From Pirellulaceae bacterium (lineage in GTDB: Bacteria; Planctomycetota; Planctomycetia; Pirellulales; Pirellulaceae), in assembly GCA_020846515.1 (NCBI GenBank), contig JADLDX010000474.1:1-6648 (forward strand): a stretch of DNA of 6,648 bases, read 5' to 3'. Both the position numbers and the translations under genes were made by a program. Below are positions 1-6,648 of the stretch, in pieces. Every line of letters begins with the position of its first letter. Within the stretch, counting starts at the first letter, position 1. The notes beneath the pieces were generated by a model. The model was not told the DNA's origin, made no database searches, and worked only from the letters and a program-made list of their open reading frames with translations.

Positions 1-936
1 CCAGGTACTACCTTTGCCTTCGCGCAACAAACCGGCGCTGCCGCCTTGATCGCCCATGATCAACCACGGACCGTTATCGCTAGTAAAAACAACCAGCGTA
101 TTTTCGGCTACGCCTTCGCTCCGCAACGTATCGAGAACTTGTCCGACGCTCCAATCAAGTTCCTGGACCGCGTCGCCATAGATCCCCGCGCGGCTTTTGC
201 CTTTGAAATCCGGCGAAGCGAACATGGGGACATGCGGAAATGTGTGCGCGATGTACAAGAAGAATGGTTTCGTTTTGTGCTGGCGTATAAATGTGACCGC
301 TTCCTCGGTGTATCGTTTCGTTAGCGTGGTCTGGTTGGCAGGTTGTTCCACAACCTGACCATTGCGGAGCAGCGGCACATTCCAACCATCCAAGGGCGGG
401 TTGGGAGAACCAGTGCTGCCCTTGGGCAAATCCGCGCGCGCGTCCATGTCGTTTGAATAAGGCAAACCAAAACTGCTGTCAAATCCTTGTTCCAGCGGAC
501 GAGAGCCAGGATGGATACCGAGATGCCACTTGCCGATATGCGCCGTCGCATAGCCTGCCTCACGCAGCATGTCGGCAATCGTGACTTCCTTGGTCGGCAA
601 GCCTCCTTTGGAGTTGGGAAACAACACCCGTCTGTTTCCACACATGCCACTACGGATCGGGTAGCGCCCCGTCAACAATGCCGCGCGACTAGGCGTGCAG
701 ACTTCTGCCGCCGAATAAAAGTCGGTAAACCTTAACCCTTGAGCCGCCATCTGATCCAAATGCGGCGTGCGAATGGTTGGCGAGCCATAGCAACCCAAAT
801 CACCATAACCGAGATCATCCGCAAAAATGATAATCACGTTCGGGCGTTCTGCTGCCACGGAAATCGTGCTGAGCATGGGCACGAGCATGAGCGTCAGAAG
901 CCATCCAACATAAATCGATCGCATACCACTTCTCAT
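1..936 (-). CDS. Arylsulfatase A-like sulfatase, C-terminus cut by window edge
   Basis: This is a type I sulfatase that hydrolyses sulfate esters, probably on a sulfated glycan outside the cytoplasm. The frame is open to base 1, giving 312 residues; relatives are usually about 450-520 residues, so the C-terminal subdomain lies beyond the window. Residues 1-29 form a signal peptide (hydrophobic core WLLTLMLVPML, likely cleavage after VAA). Visible active-site elements are D40-D41 (metal), C80 in C-T-P-S-R (formylglycine site), K136 and H138 in GKWHLG, H235 in PHVPM, D287-N288 (metal) and K308 in REGKGS. The PYSNDMD stretch near residue 160 resembles arylsulfatase A (cerebroside-sulfatase-type) proteins. 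The start at 936 is the longest choice; an ATG at 924, four codons in, is equally plausible because neither has a strong Shine-Dalgarno. It is the last gene of the array seen here, 117 bases after its upstream neighbour. Family is certain; the substrate is unknown. Confidence 0.95.
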   Translation of the reverse strand, partial: MRSGMRSIYVGWLLTLMLVPMLSTISVAAERPNVIIIFADDLGYGDLGCYGSPTIRTPHLDQMAAQGLRFTDFYSAAEVCTPSRAALLTGRYPIRSGMCGNRRVLFPNSKGGLPTKEVTIADMLREAGYATAHIGKWHLGIHPGSRPLEQGFDSSFGLPYSNDMDARADLPKGSTGSPNPPLDGWNVPLLRNGQVVEQPANQTTLTKRYTEEAVTFIRQHKTKPFFLYIAHTFPHVPMFASPDFKGKSRAGIYGDAVQELDWSVGQVLDTLRSEGVAENTLVVFTSDNGPWLIMGDQGGSAGLLREGKGSTW

Positions 937-1053
937 TTATTTTTTCCGGGTGTCCGAATTTTCATTAGCCTACATTTGGTAATCGTCGAACGTCTATGAA
1001 ACAGGAGACGACGGCCATCAACCACCAGCTCAAGCACTCATGGTTCTCAGCAC

Positions 1054-2589
1054 TCACTCGGGTATGGGGTCGGTCCGCTTTACGGTTTGGCCTTCCCAGA
1101 CGGCTTCATCGGTCGCTTTGTCATACGTTAGCACACGACTAGCGCTGCCAGGGGCGGGCGGCAAGTCAATTTTAGGTAGCCATTTCTTATGCTCAGCGAT
1201 GATCGCCGCTCGCTCCGGCAAGGCAGCCAGGTTATGCCATTCATTGGGGTCGGCCTGCATATCGTACAGCTCCTCACTACCATCGGCATAACGGATGTAT
1301 CGCCAGTTTTCACTGCGGATGCCATGATTGCCCTGATTGTGACTCGTGATCGCTGGACGCTCTCGTTTGATTGACGAGTCCTTGAGTTGCGGTGCAAGGC
1401 TGAGACCTTCCAAATCATCGCGTTTCGCACCCGCGGTCAGTTCAATGAGCGTCGGGTAAATGTCCAGCAACTCAGCCGGTTGACTGCACCGTTGCCCCGA
1501 CTTCACGCCAGGGCCGGCGAAGATCAGCGGTACACGCGTACCTGCGTCCCACAGAGTGTTCTTGCCCGTAATGGCCTTCTCACCTAGATGCCAACCATGA
1601 TCGCCCCAGACGACGACGATTGTATTGTCCGCTTGTCCCGACTCTTCCAGCGCGGCTAGCAGACGTCCGATCTGCGCGTCCACAAAGCTCGTACTGGCCA
1701 GATAACTTCGAACCAAATTGCGCCACTGATTGTTTTCTCGAGCCCACTTCAACCGCGGCTCGGGCAGGCTCCAGTGGATATACCAAGAGAATCGTGGCGT
1801 GTCATCGCGATCGTTTTCGAGAATCTTCGGTAAGACACTATCATCATCGGGATAGAGGTCGAACCACTTCTGCGTGGCATAACATGGCACGTGTGGCAGG
1901 AAAAAGCCGGCAGCGATGAAGAAGGGCTGGTCTTTTGGCGCAGCCTTGATCTGATCTACCGTCCACGTCGCGACCTGGTAGTCGCCCTTCACTGTGTCAT
2001 CGTTATCGGGCGGCCAAACGCCCCAGTCCATCAGTGGGTTGTTACCCATCGGCGTAGGTCCAATCAGTTTTTGCGGTGGCCTGGAACCCACGCCACCGAA
2101 GGGCGCAGTCAGTTGGAACTCAGCTACGCCCGGCGAAGCCGCTGCCCTGTTCCGAGCCCTCCCAGCGCCGGCCCCGCCCGCGCTGGTACCACCGTGGAAA
2201 ATCTTTCCCGTGGCCGCGGTACGATAACCGTGTGCCGCAAAATGTTGTGGCAACGAAACGCGATCGCGGAATTCCGATAACGCACGCGGTGCGGGTGCCA
2301 ACCCATAAACGCCAGTTGTGGTCGGACGTAGACCAAACAACAGACTGGTGCGCGACGGATTGCACAGCGGCGCCTGGCAATGCGCATTGAGGAACGTCGT
2401 GCCCCGTTGGGCAAGCTTGTCCAGATGCGGAGTCTTGGCCAGTGGATGCCCGCCCATATGACCAATCCAGTCGTTTTGGTCATCGATGGCGATGAACAAG
2501 ATGTTTGGCTTGTCAGCCGCAAATACCGAACCAGACAGCAGCCACGCGAACGCTACAAGAGTATGGAACAACGTCAGTGATAACTTCAT
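1054..2589 (-). CDS. Iduronate-2-sulfatase-like sulfatase (S1_7 type)
   Basis: A secreted sulfatase of 511 residues resembling iduronate-2-sulfatase, which removes 2-O-sulfate from uronic acids in human glycosaminoglycans. Residues 1-25 are a signal peptide ending VFA-AD. Active-site elements are D36-D37, C76 in C-N-P-S-R (formylglycine), K129 and H132 in GKIFH, H233 in LPHVP, D330-H331 in GDHGWHLGE and K343. The D-H pair plus the GDHGWxLGE block separates this group from arylsulfatases A/B. The C-terminal subdomain carries the usual RSENWRYIRYADGSEELYD region (about 425-443). Residues 136-157 are an Ala/Gly/Arg-rich low-complexity segment. The open frame continues upstream to an ATG at 2652, but that would place 21 non-signal-like residues before the signal peptide and has no ribosome site, so 2589 is preferred; its own Shine-Dalgarno is weak. 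It lies 85 bases after the preceding sulfatase gene. Family is sure; the natural substrate need not be iduronate, since this subfamily is broad in environmental bacteria. Confidence 0.95.
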   Translation of the reverse strand: MKLSLTLFHTLVAFAWLLSGSVFAADKPNILFIAIDDQNDWIGHMGGHPLAKTPHLDKLAQRGTTFLNAHCQAPLCNPSRTSLLFGLRPTTTGVYGLAPAPRALSEFRDRVSLPQHFAAHGYRTAATGKIFHGGTSAGGAGAGRARNRAAASPGVAEFQLTAPFGGVGSRPPQKLIGPTPMGNNPLMDWGVWPPDNDDTVKGDYQVATWTVDQIKAAPKDQPFFIAAGFFLPHVPCYATQKWFDLYPDDDSVLPKILENDRDDTPRFSWYIHWSLPEPRLKWARENNQWRNLVRSYLASTSFVDAQIGRLLAALEESGQADNTIVVVWGDHGWHLGEKAITGKNTLWDAGTRVPLIFAGPGVKSGQRCSQPAELLDIYPTLIELTAGAKRDDLEGLSLAPQLKDSSIKRERPAITSHNQGNHGIRSENWRYIRYADGSEELYDMQADPNEWHNLAALPERAAIIAEHKKWLPKIDLPPAPGSASRVLTYDKATDEAVWEGQTVKRTDPIPE

Positions 2590-2674
2590 GAGACCATCCG
2601 TCAATCTAACAACAAGGTAGTGGGTAGGCATAAATACATTCGCATGGCACACAAGGACGGTAAACCAAGTACGC

Positions 2675-4192
2675 CTACTGCTGACTGTTAAACGATTGGT
2701 TTGCCCTTCTGCTTTTGTTAGCTCGCTTCGCGGGAGCGCCTGCGCGGTTAAGATACCCTTGAAATTCCCAACGTTGTTTCCACTGGTTCAGCAGCGGTTC
2801 ATAGGGCGCTGCATCGTACCAGTTAATCGGCTCGGGATCGGCGGGCGTGACCTTGCCCTCTGGATAGTCTTTCCCAGCGAAGCTCGCGTCCATGCTCGTA
2901 TTCCACTGAAGCAGTTGTTGCTTCATTTTCGCAACCACTTCCGGTTGCTGAGCGCTCAATTCATGCTCCTCTTTCGCATCGACGCTGAGGTCATAGAGCT
3001 CGAACTTGCCACCATCAAGATTGTTGGTTAGCAATTTGTACCGATTATCGATTAACGCACGTTTGGCTTGATAACGGAACCCCATCGGTGCGCGCCGTTC
3101 ATCGAGTTCTTTCGCCAACAATGGCTTGAGACTAAGGCCGTCGATTGGTCGGATCATGACACTGTCGGGCAAGCCAACGATGTCCGCCACGGTCGGGAAC
3201 AGATCCATCACGCAGGCTGGGTAGTTGGTCACGCGCGGCTTAATAGAGGCGGGCCACTCGATGATGCCCGGCACGCGCAGCCCCCCTTCGAACACGCTGC
3301 CTTTGTTGCCGCGCAAGCCGCCGACCGTATCGGGTGTGATGTTGGGCAGACCACCATTGTCGCTGCAAAAGACCAGCAGCGTGTTATCAGCCAAACCCAT
3401 CTCGCGCAATGATTTGCGAAGCGTACCTAGGCTGCGGTCCATCGCCACCAGTTCGCCGTAATGATTGGCTGAGGCGTCGTTCAACTGACTAAACGCCAAC
3501 TTGTCCGAGTCCAATGATTTGAATGGGCTGTGCGGCGAACCATACCAGATCACCGCGAACATCGGCTGGCCACTGGCGCGATGCTGCTCAAGGAACTTTA
3601 CTGCTTCTGCCACAGCGATTTCAGACGAGTCGCCCTGGAACTCCTCGAACTTACCTGCACGGCTCATCAGTGGGTTCATGTCGTAAAAGTTCGAGACAGA
3701 GACCCAATGGTCGAACCCAAAATTGCCGGGACTGCGCGGATCATCGGCGAAAATGGGTGCCCCCGGACCGCGATGACCGTTGAGGTGCCATTTGCCAAAA
3801 TGCCCCGTCACATAACCCGCACCTTTTAGCGCCTGGGCGATCGTCTTCTCCTGCAAACGCAGTCCATAGCCATGGCTCAGCACACCAGCCCGTTCATGAG
3901 AACGACCGGTCATCACACTGGCCCGCGTCGGAGAGCATACCGGACCGCCAGCATAAAACCGTTCGAATCGCAAGCCATTGGCTGCCATCGCATCAAGGTT
4001 CGGTGTCTTGAGTACCGGATGATTTCGATAGCCCGTCTGCCCCCAGCCCATATCGTCGGCCATGACAAAAATAATGTGAGGCCGATCAGCCGCCGAGGCG
4101 ATCCGTCCATCGAATGCCACCATCGGAAGCAACGACAGCGTCATCAACATCAGCAGCCCACTACGCGCAAATCTCGTATCAGTGCGATGCAT
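2675..4192 (-). CDS. Secreted arylsulfatase with C-S-P-T-R motif
   Basis: A 505-residue type I sulfatase, likely secreted. Residues 1-35 form a signal peptide: basic start (R7, R10), hydrophobic LLMLMTLSLLPMVAF, then ASA-AD as probable cleavage site. Active-site elements are D46-D47, C86 in C-S-P-T-R (formylglycine, with Thr in place of the commoner Ser, a variant that still fits the C-x-P-x-R rule), K134 and H136 in GKWHLN, H221 in SPHSPF, D278-N279 and K297 in GNKGSVFEGG. The GLRVPGIIEWP block follows, and a C-terminal subdomain runs to about residue 480. The last 20 or so residues are a basic, polar tail rich in K, R, N, S and Q that is probably disordered. Proteins like this are often labelled arylsulfatase or N-acetylgalactosamine-6-sulfatase, but the specificity cannot be read from the sequence. 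The start is well fixed by an AGGAG site that overlaps the stop codon of the upstream sulfatase gene, 9 bases away, which points to translational coupling. Confidence 0.96.
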   Translation of the reverse strand: MHRTDTRFARSGLLMLMTLSLLPMVAFDGRIASAADRPHIIFVMADDMGWGQTGYRNHPVLKTPNLDAMAANGLRFERFYAGGPVCSPTRASVMTGRSHERAGVLSHGYGLRLQEKTIAQALKGAGYVTGHFGKWHLNGHRGPGAPIFADDPRSPGNFGFDHWVSVSNFYDMNPLMSRAGKFEEFQGDSSEIAVAEAVKFLEQHRASGQPMFAVIWYGSPHSPFKSLDSDKLAFSQLNDASANHYGELVAMDRSLGTLRKSLREMGLADNTLLVFCSDNGGLPNITPDTVGGLRGNKGSVFEGGLRVPGIIEWPASIKPRVTNYPACVMDLFPTVADIVGLPDSVMIRPIDGLSLKPLLAKELDERRAPMGFRYQAKRALIDNRYKLLTNNLDGGKFELYDLSVDAKEEHELSAQQPEVVAKMKQQLLQWNTSMDASFAGKDYPEGKVTPADPEPINWYDAAPYEPLLNQWKQRWEFQGYLNRAGAPAKRANKSRRANQSFNSQQ

Positions 4193-4198
4193 GGAGTA

Positions 4199-4203
4199 CT
4201 CCT
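4199..4203 (-). promoter_or_regulatory. Shine-Dalgarno site overlapping an upstream stop codon
   Basis: The minus strand reads TAGGAG then TACTCC then ATG. The AGGAG is 6 bases from the start codon of the C-S-P-T-R sulfatase, and its first two bases belong to the TAG stop of the SGSH-like gene. Ribosomes ending the upstream gene would sit directly on this site, so coupled translation is likely. The site also supports 4192 as the start. Confidence 0.88.
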
Positions 4204-5770
4204 AACGTGGTCCGGGGGCATTAATGTGGGCAGCGTCTCTGGGTTGACCAGGATACTCACCGCGGGCTGTTCTTACATTCGCTCTTCTGGCTCCGAGCGC
4301 GACACCCGACTCGCGGTCGAAACTATCAGCGGTCAGTTTCTCGGGCACAGCATCCCCCGTCTGTTCGATCCATTGATCGAGCAGTGCGGCCAATCGGGCC
4401 TTAGTCTCAGCCTGTGTTGAATCGTTTGCAAGATTCCTAAGCTGATCAGGATCATTCGCCGTAAAGTACAACTCTTCAGTCGGTCGTGGCGAGAGGAACA
4501 CGTCCGCTTGGTGCGGAGTAAGTTTGTTCGCATCGCGAAGTGCCTTTAGAGAACCATGAGATGGCGAACGGACTGAGTCGGCAGGACCTTGCCATGCCAA
4601 CGCAGCACGGGCGTTGCGAATATAGAGCCATCCGTCGCTGCGGACCGAACGACCATGCGCTTCGTAATCGTGCCAATTATGTTCCGAGAAAGCATGGCGA
4701 CGAGTTTTGGCCTGTGGGTCGCGCAGGATGGGCGCCAAGCTCACACCCTGGAAACTCGCGGGCAGAGATTTTTGTCCAGCCAACTCTAAGAACGTCGGCG
4801 CGATATCAATCACGCTTACGAGACTAGGGCAAGTGCTGCCTTGTCGCACAATACCAGCCGGCCAATGGGCCACTAGCGCGGTCTTCATGCCAGAGTCATG
4901 CAAGCGGGTCTTCGCTCGCGGAAACGGCCGACCATTGTCGGCCAAGACCAGCAGGAGTGTGTTGTCCAGTACACCTTCCGCAGCTAATGCATCGGTGACT
5001 TGACCAACAAAATAATCAAAGCGTGAGACTTCGTTGTAGTACGAAGCCAAGTCACGGCGCGTGGCCATATCGTCGGCCAGGAACGGCGGGACAATGATGT
5101 CTTGTGGGCGGTGCTTGGGACCGTACTTCGTCTCATCCCACTCCTTGTCGGCTTCCCAATCACGATGAGCATCCAATGCGGCAAACCAGAAGAAGAACGG
5201 TTTGTCTTTGGGCCGCTGTTGAATCGTTTTCACCCAGTGCGACTCCCCGCCGTGATTTTCGGGCGTGACTCCGGGGTCGATCAGATCCCAGGTTTCGCCT
5301 CCGACCTTGGCATTCTCGCGCGACATGTGGTTCTTGCCCACCACGGCGGTGTAATACCCTAGCTGGCGCAGTTCAGTCGGCAACCATGGAATGTTCGCGG
5401 CGATAGGTTGATGCAGTTCCGCCGCCGGGCCAAGGTTATGAGGATAACGTCCGGTGATGATGCTCGATCGGCTCGGACTACAACTGCTGGCCGTTAGGTA
5501 AGCCTCAGTGAATCGCAAGCCTTGAGCGGCGATGGCATCAATCCGCGGCGTGCGCGCCGTTTTACTGCCATAGCAACCGAAGTCATCCCAACTGATATCA
5601 TCCGCAATACACACCACAAAGTTTGTGGGCCCGGCGGCCAGCGCCTGACCATACTGCATCGGTATGAACAACAGCCAACACCACACCAAGATTATGCTGG
5701 CTGCCGGGACTGTCTTCTCGATGTAACTCACTATGTACTTCTCTATGGAACTCTCTATGTAGCGAAACAT
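4202..5770 (-). CDS. Heparan N-sulfatase (SGSH)-like sulfatase
   Basis: A 522-residue sulfatase of the SGSH/S1_8 type. Characterised SGSH removes the N-sulfate of glucosamine in heparan sulfate; bacterial relatives may act on other sulfated glycans. Active-site elements are D57-D58, C97 in C-S-P-S-R (formylglycine), K146 and H148 in GKNHM, H202 in DAHRDW, D278-N279 and K287. The block ADNGRPFPRAKTRLHDSG (277-294) is the best subfamily marker, matching DNGxPFPxxxT of SGSH. The N-terminus is unusual: residues 4-19 are a four-fold repeat (YIES, SIEK, YIVS, YIEK), followed by a hydrophobic segment (about 25-40) and a possible ALA-AG cleavage site, so it is either a long signal peptide or a signal anchor. 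The frame is open upstream to an ATG at 5887, which would overlap the previous gene; 5770 is chosen because AAGGAG sits 10 bases before it. The spacing is 23 bases to the upstream gene and 9 to the downstream one. Confidence 0.95.
   Translation of the reverse strand: MFRYIESSIEKYIVSYIEKTVPAASIILVWCWLLFIPMQYGQALAAGPTNFVVCIADDISWDDFGCYGSKTARTPRIDAIAAQGLRFTEAYLTASSCSPSRSSIITGRYPHNLGPAAELHQPIAANIPWLPTELRQLGYYTAVVGKNHMSRENAKVGGETWDLIDPGVTPENHGGESHWVKTIQQRPKDKPFFFWFAALDAHRDWEADKEWDETKYGPKHRPQDIIVPPFLADDMATRRDLASYYNEVSRFDYFVGQVTDALAAEGVLDNTLLLVLADNGRPFPRAKTRLHDSGMKTALVAHWPAGIVRQGSTCPSLVSVIDIAPTFLELAGQKSLPASFQGVSLAPILRDPQAKTRRHAFSEHNWHDYEAHGRSVRSDGWLYIRNARAALAWQGPADSVRSPSHGSLKALRDANKLTPHQADVFLSPRPTEELYFTANDPDQLRNLANDSTQAETKARLAALLDQWIEQTGDAVPEKLTADSFDRESGVALGARRANVRTARGEYPGQPRDAAHINAPGPR
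5714..5761 (-). repeat. Coding tandem repeat, 4 x 12 bp (2 x 24 bp)
   Basis: On the minus strand four 12-base units follow each other without gaps: TACATAGAGAGT, TCCATAGAGAAG, TACATAGTGAGT and TACATCGAGAAG. Read as two 24-base units they match at 21 of 24 positions, so a 12-bp duplication was probably followed by a 24-bp one. The unit length is a multiple of three and encodes YIES, SIEK, YIVS and YIEK (residues 4-19 of the SGSH-like protein). Isoleucine recurs every fourth residue, which would form one face of a short helix ahead of the hydrophobic segment. Confidence 0.9.
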
Positions 5771-5780
5771 TGCCAGGGAT

Positions 5781-5786
5781 CTCCTT
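5781..5786 (-). promoter_or_regulatory. Shine-Dalgarno site for the SGSH-like gene
   Basis: On the minus strand the sequence is AAGGAG, 10 bases before the ATG at 5770 and just after the TAA stop of the upstream sulfatase. It decides the start: the longer open frame from 5887 would place this site inside the coding region and add 39 residues that precede any signal sequence. Confidence 0.85.
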
Positions 5787-5793
5787 GGTCTGT

Positions 5794-6648
5794 TTAGTTC
5801 GACTTCCTCTTGGCCTTGCCCTGACCTTTGAGCGGGCCCTCTGGGGGTGGTGTGAGCCCGTCGTCTGGTTGATTCCATAAACGCCATGGGTCGTTCAGGC
5901 GACGCATCTCGGCCAACAGCAGAGCTTCCATTTCTGCCAGTTTCGCAGCATGTTTAGGATCGGCGGCCAGGTTTAACTGATACTTCTCGGGCACGCTTTC
6001 GGTGATCGTGGTCACCTTGCTATCGTGGTGCTCTGCAACAAATTCATGTGGGTTCTCCTTGAGGTTAAACAGTTGTGTCTCGCGTACGGAACCGTTCATC
6101 ACGTCGTATTTGATCAGCTTCCAATCACCCTGCTTGACCGATCTCATTCCAGGCTTGGTGCCACCATTGTAAACGCCGTATAGAACGTCGCGTACCGCAG
6201 GCTTCAGTCCGGTGAGCACGGGCTTGAAGCTGAGCCCCTCACTCGTCGCGGGCGCAGCAATGCCGGCCAGGTCGCACAGCGTGGCCAGTACATCGAGCAG
6301 ATAAACATTACCCTCAGCGCGCGAGCCAGCCCTAATTCCAGGTCCGCGCACAAGCATCGGCACACGCCAGGTGTGTTGATAGAGATTCTGTTTTCCTTGT
6401 AGCCCATGGCGCCCGATTGATATGCCGTGGTCAGCCGTATAGACAATGTAGGTGTTGTCCAATTCGCCCATTGCTTCTAGCTTTGCCAACACGCGACCGA
6501 TTTGATTGTCGATGTTCTCGCTACAAGCAAACTCGCGGCCCAGTTCGTTACGGATGGTGCGTTCATCGCGTCGTTCCCATACACCACTGACGTCAACTTC
6601 GTCGCGCAGGCCCGGATGGCCATGATGAAACGGATGGGCCGGCAGATA
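5794..6648 (-). CDS. Sulfatase with D-H metal pair, N-terminus cut by window edge
   Basis: The C-terminal 284 residues of a type I sulfatase whose start, signal peptide and formylglycine motif lie beyond base 6648. Visible catalytic-half elements are D73-H74 in TADHGISIGRHG (the D-H form of the metal site) and K86 in HGLQGKQNLY, followed by TWRVPMLVRGPGI (93-105). The fragment begins with a LPAHPFHHG-like stretch that in relatives follows the substrate-facing His loop. The C-terminal subdomain includes RSVKQGDWKLIKYD (169-182) and a QLFNLKENPHE block (192-202). The tail after about residue 270 is Pro-, Gly- and Lys-rich, ending in KAKRKSN, and is probably disordered. No internal start is credible: the frame is open through the window edge, and an in-frame GTG at 6492 falls in the middle of the conserved fold. 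The gene stops 23 bases before the next sulfatase and is likely co-transcribed with it. Its subfamily and substrate are undetermined; a choline-sulfatase or arylsulfatase label would be a guess. Confidence 0.93.
   Translation of the reverse strand, partial: YLPAHPFHHGHPGLRDEVDVSGVWERRDERTIRNELGREFACSENIDNQIGRVLAKLEAMGELDNTYIVYTADHGISIGRHGLQGKQNLYQHTWRVPMLVRGPGIRAGSRAEGNVYLLDVLATLCDLAGIAAPATSEGLSFKPVLTGLKPAVRDVLYGVYNGGTKPGMRSVKQGDWKLIKYDVMNGSVRETQLFNLKENPHEFVAEHHDSKVTTITESVPEKYQLNLAADPKHAAKLAEMEALLLAEMRRLNDPWRLWNQPDDGLTPPPEGPLKGQGKAKRKSN

Larger units (their letters stand above)
1..6648 (-). other. Co-directional sulfatase gene array (probable operon)
   Basis: All five genes read the same way. 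The first two gaps are 23 and 9 bases and carry ribosome sites, which is strong evidence for co-transcription of those three genes. The gaps of 85 and 117 bases before the last two genes hold neither a GC-rich hairpin with a T run nor a clear -35/-10 pair on the minus strand, so they may be read-through or may hide a promoter type not recognisable here. The array extends past both window ends. Confidence 0.7.

Noticed and set aside
937..1053. Possible promoter or terminator in the largest gap
   Set aside because: Candidate -35/-10 pairs on the minus strand match only about half of the consensus positions. The only hairpin seen is AACCA paired with TGGTT, five base pairs with a long loop and no T run.
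1021..1060. Direct repeat GAGTGCT just after the stop of the iduronate-2-sulfatase-like gene
   Set aside because: Two 7-base copies about 10 bases apart are within chance expectation and show no further structure.
2124..2522. A 132-codon minus-strand open frame inside the iduronate-2-sulfatase-like gene
   Set aside because: It is a frame-shifted reading of that gene, with no signal, motif or ribosome site of its own.
2590..2674. Possible promoter before the iduronate-2-sulfatase-like gene
   Set aside because: A TATTTA stretch exists, but no -35-like element sits at suitable spacing.
3872..4420. A 182-codon open frame on the plus strand across the junction of two sulfatase genes
   Set aside because: It lies antisense to two well-supported sulfatases, has no recognisable motif, and its composition (Arg-, His-, Ser- and Thr-rich) is typical of a shadow frame.
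1..6648. Mobile elements, CRISPR arrays, tRNA or other RNA genes
   Set aside because: No transposase-like frame, terminal inverted repeat, spaced repeat array or cloverleaf was seen; sulfatase coding fills nearly the whole window.

Overview
The window is a tight array of five sulfatase genes (S1 family, alkaline-phosphatase fold), all on the minus strand, so transcription runs from high to low coordinates. Nothing else codes here, and no stretch longer than 117 bases lacks a gene. The two outer genes run off the window: the one at the high end lacks its N-terminal half and the one at the low end lacks its C-terminus.

Order of transcription: (A) 6648-5794, C-terminal part of a sulfatase with a D-H metal pair; (B) 5770-4202, a heparan N-sulfatase (SGSH)-like protein; (C) 4192-2675, an arylsulfatase with a C-S-P-T-R motif; (D) 2589-1054, an iduronate-2-sulfatase-like protein; (E) 936-1, an arylsulfatase A-like protein. 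The gaps are 23, 9, 85 and 117 bases. A to C have operon spacing, with clear Shine-Dalgarno sequences before B and C. D and E are farther apart but show no convincing terminator between them, so one transcript is plausible and not proven.

Every gene whose start is in the window encodes an N-terminal hydrophobic export signal, so the enzymes should act in the periplasm or outside the cell. Each has the Cys-type formylglycine motif (C-x-P-S/T-R) and therefore needs a maturase encoded elsewhere. The five proteins belong to clearly different subfamilies, so this is not a recent tandem expansion. Together they look like a set for stripping sulfate esters, and perhaps N-sulfates, from a heavily sulfated polysaccharide. 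No glycoside hydrolase, lyase, transporter or regulator is seen.

The density of secreted sulfatases, the Shine-Dalgarno use and the moderate base composition suggest a member of the Planctomycetota, perhaps a Pirellula/Rhodopirellula relative. Verrucomicrobiota, Kiritimatiellota or Lentisphaerota are also possible. The taxon is inferred from gene content only. The least ordinary local feature is a 48-bp tandem repeat (4 x 12 bp) inside the 5' end of gene B, which encodes a short regular helix just before its membrane or signal segment.
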